Shown piece after piece: positions 1-5,416 of a stretch of DNA of 5,416 bases; within the stretch, counting starts at the first letter, position 1; each line of letters begins with the position of its first letter. Both the position numbers and the translations under genes were made by a program. The notes under the pieces were generated by a model. That model worked only from the letters and a program-made list of their open reading frames with translations, did not search any database and was not told the origin of the DNA. This stretch comes from an uncultured Clostridia bacterium (GTDB lineage: Bacteria; Bacillota; Clostridia; Oscillospirales; Ruminococcaceae). The DNA lies in assembly GCA_947624425.1 (NCBI GenBank), contig CANQKG010000108.1, forward strand, positions 1 to 5,416, written 5' to 3'.

Positions 1-55
1 CGGTCCCCCTCCCTTTCACAAGGGAGGTCTTGACAAAGACGGAAGCTTTGTGGTT
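1..55 (-). repeat. Modular hairpin repeat, copy running off the left edge (copy A)
   Basis: Bases 2-55 are identical to 1827-1880. The segment holds the CCTCCCTT/AAGGGAGG hairpin (8-27, loop TCAC) and the ACAAAG/CTTTGT hairpin (33-51). Base 1 already differs from copy B and the rest of this side lies outside the window. After base 55 similarity to copy B becomes patchy (TTTGAAATGGGAT against GAAAAAGGAT). It has the opposite orientation to the copy at 165-217. Confidence 0.78.
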
Positions 56-164
56 TGAAATGGGATAAGTGAAAAAAAGAAAATCTTCCGGCGGCTCGTT
101 TCGTGTAATCTTCCGTCTGCACACTTTGCTAGAATTTTTATCAAAGCTTGCTTGTTCGCCAGTG
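56..164. other. AT-richer spacer between two oppositely oriented repeat copies; no gene seen
   Basis: This stretch is part of the 324-base gene-free left end. It contains an A-rich run (71-83) and a nonamer AATCTTCCG at 82-90 and again at 107-115. The complementary motif GACGGAAG occurs at 39-45 in copy A as well, giving weak inverted symmetry with CTTCCGTC at 111-118. No start codon with ribosome binding site and protein-like sequence was found on either strand. Together with the flanking copies it could be the interior of a larger element. Confidence 0.4.
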
Positions 165-217
165 CCTCCCTTGTCAAAGGGAGGGGGACCATGCGTCAGC
201 ATGGTGGTGGGATTCAA
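165..217 (+). repeat. Modular hairpin repeat, copy in inverted orientation (copy C)
   Basis: This segment is the reverse complement of 1801-1853 with about three differences. It carries the CCTCCCTT/AAGGGAGG hairpin (165-184, loop GTCA), the ACCATGC/GCATGGT hairpin (188-205, loop GTCA) and the terminal motif GGTGGTGGGATTCAA (203-217). The third hairpin and the other terminus are not recognisable beyond 165, so this copy is partial. A further small inverted repeat, GTGGT (204-208) with ACCAC (219-223), overlaps its end. Confidence 0.72.
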
Positions 218-246
218 TACCACTAATCTAAAATACAGCCGCCTTT

Positions 247-315
247 CTCCCTTGTCAAAGGGCGCTCTTGCCGAAGCGCGCCCGGTGGGCGATGAAGCGA
301 GGCGAGAGTGGCGCC
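247..315. repeat. GC-rich degenerate relative of the hairpin repeat, downstream of the MATE gene
   Basis: CTCCCTTGTCAAAGGG (247-262) reproduces the core palindrome of the repeat family with a shorter stem (CCCTT/AAGGG, loop GTCA). It is followed by GC-rich sequence with small inverted repeats: GCGC at 262-265 and 276-279, GCCC/GGGC at 280-290, and GGCGCTCT (261-268) facing AGAGTGGCGCC (305-315). It ends ten bases from the MATE stop. It has no T-run on the minus strand directly after a strong stem, so calling it the MATE terminator is not justified, although the folded RNA could protect or end the transcript. Confidence 0.45.
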
Positions 316-324
316 GCGGGCAGG

Positions 325-1650
325 TCACAGGCGTTTGGTGTGCTTCTGATAGAGCCACACCGACAAAATGGTGGAAACGCACCAGCCCACGGGCCATGCC
401 GCCCAGATCCCGACCGAGCCGAGCGGCTTTGACAGCGCCACGGCAAGCGCCACCCGCAAAACGAGGTCGGTAAAGGTGGCGGTCATGAACTGCCGCATCA
501 GACCCGCACCCCGCAAAATGCCGTCGGTCACCAGCTTGACCGAGATCACAAAGTAAAAGGGCGACAAGATCCGCAGAAACAACACGCCGGTATCCAGCGC
601 GTCGGCGCTCGGCGCGTCCAGAAAGAGCCGGACAAGCAGTCCGCCCGCAAAGAAAAAGAGGAGGAAAAAGGGGAGCGAGATCAGCCAGACCATGCGAATG
701 CCGGCAAAAAAGCCTTCCCGCACCCGTTTCGGCTGTCCGCCGCCGAGATTCTGCGCGGTGTAGTTGGAAACGCCGTTGCCCAGTGTGGTAAACGAGGTGA
801 TGACAAGGCTGTTGAGCTTGACCCCTGCCGAGTACCCCGCGATCACCCCCGCGCCGAACCGGTTGATGACCCCCTGAATGACGACATTCCCGACCGAGAT
901 AAAACTCTGCTGGAGGATGCTCGGCACCGCGACCACCGCGATCTGCCGCAGCAGTCCGAACGAAAACATAGGCTGTCGTCCCGTTGCCGGAAGCCGGTGC
1001 AGGCGACGGAACACCGCCGCGACCGCCAGCAGGCAGCTTACCCCCTGACAGAGAAAGGTTGCCCACGCAACGCCCGCCACCCCCATGGAAAACGCGGTGA
1101 CAAAGAGAATATCCGCCGCGATATTGGCGGTGGAGGAAAAGGCGAGGAACAAAAACGGCGTGCGGGAATCCCCCATGGCGGAGAACACGCCGGTGGCGAT
1201 ATTGTAAAAAAAGACAAACGGCAGTCCGCCGATATAAATCATGAGGTATAATTTGGAGTCGGCAAGGATCGCCTCGGGCGTTCTAATGAGGGTCAGCAGT
1301 CCGCCCGCCGAAAGAAAACCCGCCGTCATCAACAGCAGGCAGAGTGCGCCGGACGCCAGCATGGCGGTGGAAACGGCGGTTTTCACCCTACCGTACTGCT
1401 TTCCGCCGAACAAACGGGAAACCACCACCGAGCAGCCGATATTGCAGCCGAAGGCGAACGCAATAAAGATGAGGGTGATCTCATAGCTGTTTCCGACCGC
1501 CGCCAATGCCTGTTCCCCGATGAACTTACCGGCAACGAAGCTGTCGGCGATCTGATAAAGCTGCTGGAAGATCACACTGCCGAACAGCGGCAGGCAGAAC
1601 CGCCACAGCACCGTGGCGGGTCGCCCGACCGTCAGATCCCTGTTTTCCAT
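325..1650 (-). CDS. MATE-family efflux transporter (multidrug/cation antiporter)
   Basis: This is a polytopic inner-membrane antiporter of the MATE family, which exports drugs or metabolites in exchange for sodium or protons; the substrate cannot be read from sequence. The 441 residues form about twelve hydrophobic segments in two related halves. Family hallmarks seen are PLFGSVIFQQLYQIADSFVAG (21-41) in the first helix with D36, the loop VSRLFGGKQYGRVKTA (77-92), SAMGDSRTPF (157-166), its second-half counterpart QQSFISVGNVV (247-257), and TAQNLGGGQPKRVREG (298-313), which mirrors the first-half loop. The Clostridia-type sequence resembles the YoeA/MepA-like branch more than DinF, a judgement from memory. 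The start at 1650 is preferred: ENRDLTVGRP is a typical family N-terminus and AAGGG lies five bases upstream. The frame extends to 1719 but the extra 23 Cys/Arg-rich residues have no family resemblance. The gene is separated from ftsH by a terminator and repeats, so it is probably its own transcription unit. Confidence 0.93.
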   Translation of the reverse strand: MENRDLTVGRPATVLWRFCLPLFGSVIFQQLYQIADSFVAGKFIGEQALAAVGNSYEITLIFIAFAFGCNIGCSVVVSRLFGGKQYGRVKTAVSTAMLASGALCLLLMTAGFLSAGGLLTLIRTPEAILADSKLYLMIYIGGLPFVFFYNIATGVFSAMGDSRTPFLFLAFSSTANIAADILFVTAFSMGVAGVAWATFLCQGVSCLLAVAAVFRRLHRLPATGRQPMFSFGLLRQIAVVAVPSILQQSFISVGNVVIQGVINRFGAGVIAGYSAGVKLNSLVITSFTTLGNGVSNYTAQNLGGGQPKRVREGFFAGIRMVWLISLPFFLLFFFAGGLLVRLFLDAPSADALDTGVLFLRILSPFYFVISVKLVTDGILRGAGLMRQFMTATFTDLVLRVALAVALSKPLGSVGIWAAWPVGWCVSTILSVWLYQKHTKRL

Positions 1651-1655
1651 TCGAT

Positions 1656-1660
1656 CCCTT
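1656..1660 (-). promoter_or_regulatory. Ribosome binding site of the MATE gene
   Basis: AAGGG, in the context AGAGAAGGGATCGA-ATG, sits five bases before the ATG at 1650. It supports that start over the upstream in-frame ATG at 1719. A small 5-bp hairpin, CACAC-TTCGG-GTGTG (1665-1679 on the plus strand), lies just upstream in the leader. Confidence 0.6.
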
Positions 1661-1732
1661 CTCTCACACTTCGGGTGTGTCGATAAAATCGGCACGGTTT
1701 CGCAGCAACGGCATATCATCCGTTTTTGTGCG

Positions 1733-1760
1733 TTTTGAATCCCTCCGCCGCCTCTTGCGG
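1733..1760 (-). repeat. Truncated copy of the hairpin repeat
   Basis: The 14-mer TTTTGAATCCCTCC at 1733-1746 is repeated exactly at 1799-1812, the left end of the full copy. It is followed by a short CCGC-CTCTT-GCGG hairpin (1748-1760) in the place where the full copy has its ACCATGC hairpin. The CCTCCCTT core and the rest are absent, so this looks like a broken or half-length member of the same family. It sits 83 bases upstream of the MATE start, with the remaining leader (1651-1732) showing no further clear motif. Confidence 0.55.
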
Positions 1761-1800
1761 TTCTGGGTTTGGCTTGGTGCTTTGATTTAGCCGGGTGCTT

Positions 1801-1906
1801 TTGAATCCCTCCACCATGCTGCGCATGGTCCCCCTCCCTTTCACAAGGGAGGTCTTGACAAAGACGGAAGCTTTGTGGTTGAAAAAGGATAGTGGTGGGA
1901 TTCCAA
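1801..1906 (-). repeat. Modular hairpin repeat, most complete copy (copy B), MITE/REP-like
   Basis: This 106-base non-coding element has imperfect terminal inverted repeats: TTGAATCCCTCCAC at 1801-1814 and GTGGTGGGATTCCAA at 1892-1906. Between them are three hairpins: ACCATGC/GCATGGT with a 3-base loop (1813-1829), CCTCCCTT/AAGGGAGG with a 4-base loop (1833-1852), and ACAAAG/CTTTGT with a 7-base loop (1858-1876). Bases 1827-1880 are identical to 2-55 (54 bases), and 1801-1853 match the reverse complement of 165-217 with about three differences. No coding sequence or transposase is present. It lies between ftsH and the MATE gene. Short palindromic elements with a CCTCCCTT-type core are, from memory, common between genes in Oscillospiraceae; a non-autonomous mobile element is the likely nature but is inferred. 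Confidence 0.8.
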
Positions 1907-1943
1907 ACCGCTTTTTCCGTGACGGATTGCTATTTACAGACTA

Positions 1944-1967
1944 AAGCGGTCGGGGGACCGACCGCTT
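1944..1967 (-). terminator. Rho-independent terminator candidate after ftsH
   Basis: A perfect 10-bp stem, AAGCGGTCGG with CCGACCGCTT, closes a 4-base loop. It begins seven bases after the ftsH TGA. On the minus strand it is followed by TTAGTCTGTAAAT, which is only moderately T-rich, so termination may be incomplete. Its position right after the last gene of the operon makes a terminator the most likely role; it is unrelated in sequence to the neighbouring repeats. Confidence 0.72.
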
Positions 1968-1974
1968 GTACTTA

Positions 1975-3837
1975 TCATTCGGCGTTTTCGGCTGTTTCCT
2001 CCGGCAGGGCTTCGCCCTTCATCATCCGGGCAAATTCCTCGCCGTCCATCGTCTCATGCCGCACCAGATAGGCCGCGACCGCGCAAAGCTGCTCGTCATG
2101 AGTGCGCAAAATCTCCTCCGCCTTTTGGTAGGCCTCGCCCACCAGACGGCGCACTTCCTCGTCGATCTCGGACGCCACCTCCTCGGAGTAGCCGCGCCCC
2201 TGGCTGATATCCCGCCCGAGGAACACCTCCTGCTCCGCGTTGCCATAGACGATCGGTCCCAGCTTCTCGCTGAAGCCGTACCGGGTGACCATGTTGTGGG
2301 CGATCGAGGTCGCCCGCTCGATATCGTTCGACGCGCCGGTGGAGATATCCGCCAGTTTGAGCTGTTCCGCCACCCGCCCGCCGAGCAGGGTGACGATCTC
2401 CTCCTCCATCTCGGTGCGGGAAACATAACTGCGGTCATGCTCCGGCAGGCTCATGGTAAAGCCGCCTGCCATGCCCCGCGGCATGATCGAAATCTGATGC
2501 ACCGGCGGTTGTGTTTCGGAATAATAGGTGGTGATCGCGTGTCCCGCCTCGTGGAAGGCGGTCAGCCGCTTTTCCTTGTCCGAGATCACCTTGGAGCGTT
2601 TCTCGGGACCCGCGATCACCTTGATGGTCGCGTCCTCGATCTCCTGCTCGGTGATCGCCTTCTTATTCCGCCGCGCCGCCAGGAGCGCCGCTTCGTTCAT
2701 CAGGTTTTCGAGATCCGCGCCGGTGAAGCCGACGGTGGATTTCGCAATGGTGTTGAGGTTGACGTCAAAGCCGAGCGGCTTATTTTTGGAGTGGATCTTC
2801 AAAATCTCCTCCCTGCCCTTGACGTCGGGATAGCCGACAAAAATCTGCCGGTCGAACCGTCCCGGGCGGAGGAGCGCCGGATCGAGAATGTCCCGCCGGT
2901 TGGTGGCGGCGATGATGATGACCCCGGTATTGGCGCCGAAGCCGTCCATCTCGACCAGAAGCTGGTTTAAGGTCTGCTCCCTTTCATCGTGACCGCCGCC
3001 GAGACCCGCGCCCCGGTGACGACCCACCGCGTCGATCTCATCGATAAAGATGATGGACGGCGCGTTTTTCTTTGCCTGATCGAACAGATCCCGCACACGG
3101 GAAGCGCCCACGCCGACGAACATCTCCACAAAATCGGAGCCGGAGATCGAGAAAAACGGAACCCCCGCCTCCCCCGCGACCGAGCGCGCCAGCAGCGTTT
3201 TACCGGTACCCGGAGGTCCCATCAGCAGTACGCCCTTGGGAATACGCGCCCCAAGCTCGTTAAACTTGGCGGGATTTTTGAGGAACTCCACGATCTCCTG
3301 CAATTCCTCTTTTTCCTCATCGCAGCCCGCCACCTCCGAAAAGGTGGTGGTGCGTCCCTGCTGGGCGGTCTGCTTGAGATTTGCCTTGCCGAACTGGCTT
3401 ATCTTGCCGCCGCCCTGCTGCTTCATCATCATATAGTAGAAAAGCCCCATCCCGGCGATCAAAAGCACGATCGGCAGCAGGCTGAACAGCCAGGTGTTAT
3501 CGGTCGCGCGGATATAGTTAAACTCGATGGGGTCGTCGGGATGCTCCTTATTATGCGCCAGCACCGAGTCCTCGATCGCGGACAAAAACAGGCTGACATT
3601 CGGCACCCGATAAACGGCACGGGTGTCGTCCCTCAGGGTATAGCTTAATTCCCCGCTGCCGAGATCGACCTCAAACTGCTTGACCTGATCCTGCTGGAAG
3701 TAGCCGACCACGGTATAATACTCGGTACGCTCGCTGCTGCGGAGCATCCCCTGCATGGTCATATACATCAATCCGATAACGGCGGCCAGCACCGCCAGAT
3801 AGATGATGATATTCTTCTTGCTTCGTTTCGGATTCAT
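1975..3837 (-). CDS. ftsH: ATP-dependent zinc metalloprotease FtsH
   Basis: FtsH is a hexameric, membrane-anchored AAA+ protease that extracts and degrades misassembled membrane proteins and selected short-lived cytosolic regulators. At 620 residues it is full length. A first membrane segment (about 9-29) is followed by an extracytoplasmic domain (30-115) and a second membrane segment (about 116-137). The AAA+ module has Walker A GPPGTGKT (207-214), the aromatic pore loop MFVGVG (239-244, F240), Walker B IIFIDEID (262-269), and a second region of homology (312-332) with arginine fingers R324 and R327 in LRPGRFDRQ. The peptidase domain has zinc-site HEAGH (H429, E430, H433) and the third ligand D505 in STGASNDI. 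The C-terminus is a short acidic tail ending EETAENAE. No key residue is missing. The SD (AGGAG) overlaps the end of hpt and sits 11 bases from the ATG, slightly long. It is the last gene of the tilS-hpt-ftsH unit, with a terminator hairpin just after the stop. Confidence 0.98.
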   Translation of the reverse strand: MNPKRSKKNIIIYLAVLAAVIGLMYMTMQGMLRSSERTEYYTVVGYFQQDQVKQFEVDLGSGELSYTLRDDTRAVYRVPNVSLFLSAIEDSVLAHNKEHPDDPIEFNYIRATDNTWLFSLLPIVLLIAGMGLFYYMMMKQQGGGKISQFGKANLKQTAQQGRTTTFSEVAGCDEEKEELQEIVEFLKNPAKFNELGARIPKGVLLMGPPGTGKTLLARSVAGEAGVPFFSISGSDFVEMFVGVGASRVRDLFDQAKKNAPSIIFIDEIDAVGRHRGAGLGGGHDEREQTLNQLLVEMDGFGANTGVIIIAATNRRDILDPALLRPGRFDRQIFVGYPDVKGREEILKIHSKNKPLGFDVNLNTIAKSTVGFTGADLENLMNEAALLAARRNKKAITEQEIEDATIKVIAGPEKRSKVISDKEKRLTAFHEAGHAITTYYSETQPPVHQISIMPRGMAGGFTMSLPEHDRSYVSRTEMEEEIVTLLGGRVAEQLKLADISTGASNDIERATSIAHNMVTRYGFSEKLGPIVYGNAEQEVFLGRDISQGRGYSEEVASEIDEEVRRLVGEAYQKAEEILRTHDEQLCAVAAYLVRHETMDGEEFARMMKGEALPEETAENAE

Positions 3838-3848
3838 CCGTTTCGGTT

Positions 3849-3853
3849 CTCCT
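3849..3853 (-). promoter_or_regulatory. Ribosome binding site of ftsH overlapping the hpt 3' end
   Basis: AGGAG within the purine run GAGAGAGGAGAA lies 11 bases upstream of the ftsH ATG. The purine run starts in the hpt stop codon TAG (3860-3858). With only 20 bases between genes there is no room for a separate promoter, so ftsH is read from the shared transcript unless an internal promoter exists inside hpt or tilS. Confidence 0.65.
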
Positions 3854-3857
3854 CTCT

Positions 3858-4391
3858 CTATTTGCCGGTATCCTCCGGCAATACGACCACATCGGGCAGG
3901 TAGCGGTACTTTTCGTCAAAGTCCAGCCCGTATCCCACCACAAATGCGTCGGGAATGGTGAAGCCCACATAGTCGGCGGAGAAATCCGCCGTCCGCCGGT
4001 CGGGCTTATCCAGCAGCACGATCGTTTTCACCGAATTGGCTCCCTGCTCTTTCAGCAGGCGGGTGAGCTTATAGAGGGTGTTGCCGGTATCGAGGATGTC
4101 CTCCACCAGAATGATATCCTGCCCGCGGATCTCATCCGCGTTGGGCATCTTCACCTTGACCTCGCCGCTGCTTTCGGTGCTGTGCAGGTAGCTTGACGCC
4201 GTCAAAAACCCGATTTTGCAGGGCAGCTCCGCCGCCCGCAGCAGGTCGGCAAAAAAGAACACCGCGCCCTTGAGTACCCCCAGTACCAGCGGCGTTTTCC
4301 CCTCGTAATCCCGCCGAAGAAGCGCGCCCAGCTGTGCCACCCGCACGGCAAGCTGTTCCCGGGAAAAAAGAACGTCATACTGCTCTGTCAT
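3858..4391 (-). CDS. hpt: hypoxanthine (hypoxanthine-guanine) phosphoribosyltransferase
   Basis: This cytoplasmic purine-salvage enzyme transfers phosphoribosyl from PRPP to hypoxanthine (and usually guanine), giving IMP or GMP and pyrophosphate. The 177-residue length is normal for bacterial Hpt. Visible motifs in order are the LKG pyrophosphate loop (40-42), the flexible-loop SSY (66-68), the PRPP-binding signature LVEDILDTGNTL (95-106) with acidic pair E97/D98 and D101, the purine-contacting lysine K129 in LLDKP, and FVVGYGLDFDEKYR (150-163), where D157 is the magnesium-binding aspartate position. The start at 4391 is chosen because the family N-terminus (MTEQYDVLFS) begins there and a good Shine-Dalgarno precedes it. 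A longer open frame reaching 4550 only adds arginine/glycine-rich sequence that is tilS read out of frame. The ATG overlaps the tilS stop (ATGA), and ftsH follows after 20 bases. Guanine use cannot be judged from sequence alone. Confidence 0.97.
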   Translation of the reverse strand: MTEQYDVLFSREQLAVRVAQLGALLRRDYEGKTPLVLGVLKGAVFFFADLLRAAELPCKIGFLTASSYLHSTESSGEVKVKMPNADEIRGQDIILVEDILDTGNTLYKLTRLLKEQGANSVKTIVLLDKPDRRTADFSADYVGFTIPDAFVVGYGLDFDEKYRYLPDVVVLPEDTGK

Positions 4392-5416
4392 AATTCCACC
4401 TCTGCTGTAATCAGCAACATCCGTTTTGTTTCGGCGCCGACGGCGACCCGGGTAGTCACGCCCAGCCGCTCGACGGCCAGCGTACCCGCTTCGTCCGAAA
4501 GAAAGAGGAGCCGCGCCCGATCCTCGGGTCCGATCCCCGCTTCCTGACAAAGCTTTTTGACCGATTTTGTCAGACCCCGCTCCAAAAGGGTCAGCTTTTC
4601 GCCGCCCTCCCTGGTGTGGATCCGCAAAGTCCCTTTTATTTTATCATAATCTATGGGAGGAAACAAGGCGTTTTTATGAACATTTTGACAAGGTTCTTCC
4701 GTTATCCGAAGTTTTGGCCGTCTGCCGTCCGGCAAAACGGCGCCGTTTGGGGTGAGCGTGACGGAAAATCCGGCCGACGGCGCGGGCTTTCCGGACAAAA
4801 GCAGCCCGCCCGCCGTATAAAAACTGCCGTACCGCCCGCCAAAGCAGATCACCCGCATCAGCCGCTCACACCCGCTGCCCGAGCCGGTAAGCCGCAGACA
4901 GACCCGCCGCAGCAGCGCCGGATCGGCCTCTCGGAGGGTTTTCAGGTCATAGCCGTTTTCCCGCTTTGCCGCCGCTTCCAGTGCGTTTGCCTTGGCGGTG
5001 AGATAGGCTTCGTCCGCCCGCAGCGCCGCCGTCAGGCGGGACACGGCTTTTAGAAAGCGGGGATTCTCCCGCAGCATGAGCGGCAGTATCTCCCGCCGCA
5101 CCCGATTGCGGGCATAGGCGTTTGTATGATTGGTTTCATCCTCCCGGTGGGGAATATGGCAGGCGGCCAGATAGGCCTCGATTTCCCGCCGCTCCACCGT
5201 GAGAAGCGGCCGGACGATCCTGCCCCGTTTGGGCGGGATCCCGCAAAGCCCCCGTCCGCCGCTGCCGCGGATCAGCCGCAGCAGCACCGTTTCCGCCTGA
5301 TCGTTTAGGGTGTGCGCCGTGACGATTTTGTCACAGCCGCAGCGGGAAGCCGTCCGCTCAAAAAAAGCATAGCGCAAAGCCCGTCCCGCCGCTTCGGTTC
5401 CCTGTTTTTGCACTGC
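4388..5416 (-). CDS. tilS: tRNA(Ile)-lysidine synthetase, C-terminal three quarters (5' end cut by the window edge)
   Basis: TilS uses ATP to join lysine to C34 of the AUA-reading tRNA(Ile), changing both its codon and charging specificity; it is a cytoplasmic, normally essential enzyme. The visible 342 residues begin after the N-terminal SGGxDS ATP-pyrophosphatase loop, which lies outside the window; I estimate roughly 110-120 residues are missing. Numbering from the edge, residues 11-21 (GRALRYAFFER) and 33-62, including AHTLNDQAETVLLRLIRG, are the core TilS signature, followed by RPLL (69-72), an EIEAYL helix and EDETN...RNRVRREILPL (92-113), all typical of the catalytic domain. The middle is the weakly conserved helical linker. 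Residues about 262-342, starting GTLRIHTREGG, match the C-terminal substrate-binding domain, although the usual RPGDR-type motif is here REGGEK. The frame is open to the edge, so the apparent GTG at 5413-5411 is an internal valine codon, not a start. The TGA stop overlaps the hpt start, implying one operon. Family call is confident. Confidence 0.95.
   Translation of the reverse strand, partial: AVQKQGTEAAGRALRYAFFERTASRCGCDKIVTAHTLNDQAETVLLRLIRGSGGRGLCGIPPKRGRIVRPLLTVERREIEAYLAACHIPHREDETNHTNAYARNRVRREILPLMLRENPRFLKAVSRLTAALRADEAYLTAKANALEAAAKRENGYDLKTLREADPALLRRVCLRLTGSGSGCERLMRVICFGGRYGSFYTAGGLLLSGKPAPSAGFSVTLTPNGAVLPDGRRPKLRITEEPCQNVHKNALFPPIDYDKIKGTLRIHTREGGEKLTLLERGLTKSVKKLCQEAGIGPEDRARLLFLSDEAGTLAVERLGVTTRVAVGAETKRMLLITAEVEL
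4397..4402 (-). promoter_or_regulatory. Ribosome binding site of hpt at the tilS-hpt stop/start overlap
   Basis: On the minus strand GAGGTG, an exact six-base match to the Shine-Dalgarno consensus AAGGAGGTGA, stands five bases before the hpt ATG (4391-4389) and lies inside the last codons of tilS. The tilS TGA (4390-4388) and hpt ATG share bases as ATGA. This fixes the hpt start at 4391 and suggests that ribosomes finishing tilS help initiate hpt (translational coupling, inferred). Confidence 0.75.

Noticed and set aside
1..324. CRISPR array or small RNA gene in the repeat-rich left gap
   Set aside because: Copies are few, in mixed orientation, unevenly spaced and lack uniform spacers, and no cas gene is present. 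No promoter-plus-terminator arrangement for an independent small RNA could be shown.
69..473. A 134-codon plus-strand open frame covering the left repeats and the MATE 3' end
   Set aside because: It runs through the hairpin repeats and then antisense to the MATE gene. The translation is repeat-derived and not protein-like.
1680..1708. Possible MATE promoter: TTGCTG at 1708-1703 and TATCGA at 1685-1680 on the minus strand, spaced 17 bases
   Set aside because: The spacing is right but each box matches consensus at only three of six positions, too weak to annotate.
1651..1719. A 23-residue N-terminal extension of the MATE protein
   Set aside because: The extension (MICRCCETVPILST...) has no hydrophobic or family-like character, while the ATG at 1650 has a well-placed SD and a typical MATE N-terminus.
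1797..1915. GCTTTT on both sides of copy B (1797-1802 and 1910-1915) as a target-site duplication
   Set aside because: The same TGC-TTTT context also precedes the truncated copy at 1733, so the T-run may belong to the element. The right copy is separated from the terminal repeat by ACC, so the duplication is not convincing.
1966..2970. A 334-codon open frame on the plus strand opposite ftsH
   Set aside because: It is antisense to an unmistakable ftsH whose GC-rich third positions suppress stops on the other strand. The translation resembles no family I recognise and there is no good start signal.
2989..3648. A 219-codon plus-strand open frame, also opposite ftsH
   Set aside because: Same shadow effect; its protein is low-complexity with His/Arg/Leu-rich composition and no recognisable domain.
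4392..4550. A 53-residue N-terminal extension of Hpt
   Set aside because: It is tilS read in another frame; the internal ATG at 4391 has a strong SD and matches the family start and length.

Overview
The window reads as a stretch of a fairly GC-rich Bacillota chromosome, most likely class Clostridia and possibly the Oscillospiraceae/Ruminococcaceae side. The evidence is the gene order tilS-hpt-ftsH, which is a conserved Gram-positive block, and the presence of short hairpin-rich repeats built on a CCTCCCTT/AAGGGAGG palindrome in the intergenic gaps. The lineage call is inference; there is no rRNA or other phylogenetic marker here. All four genes lie on the minus strand, so they are read from high to low coordinates.

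From the right edge: tilS (5416-4388, 5' end outside the window) encodes tRNA(Ile)-lysidine synthetase. Its stop codon overlaps the start of hpt (4391-3858, hypoxanthine phosphoribosyltransferase) in an ATGA junction. Twenty bases later comes ftsH (3837-1975), a complete membrane-anchored AAA+ zinc protease. These three form a housekeeping operon (tRNA decoding, purine salvage, membrane protein quality control), closed by a 10-bp stem hairpin seven bases after the ftsH stop.

The gap 1974-1651 contains that terminator, one nearly complete copy of a modular hairpin repeat (1801-1906) and a truncated relative (1733-1760). A separately transcribed MATE-family multidrug/cation antiporter gene follows (1650-325). 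The left gap, 324-1, contains three more repeat-family segments: a GC-rich degenerate one (247-315), one copy in one orientation (165-217), and one in the opposite orientation running off the left edge (1-55). A more AT-rich spacer lies between the last two.

The coding content is ordinary and apparently intact. The part that deserves a second look is the repeat family: its copies differ mainly in hairpin loops while stems are preserved. No CRISPR array, tRNA, rRNA, transposase, phage gene or recognisable riboswitch was seen.
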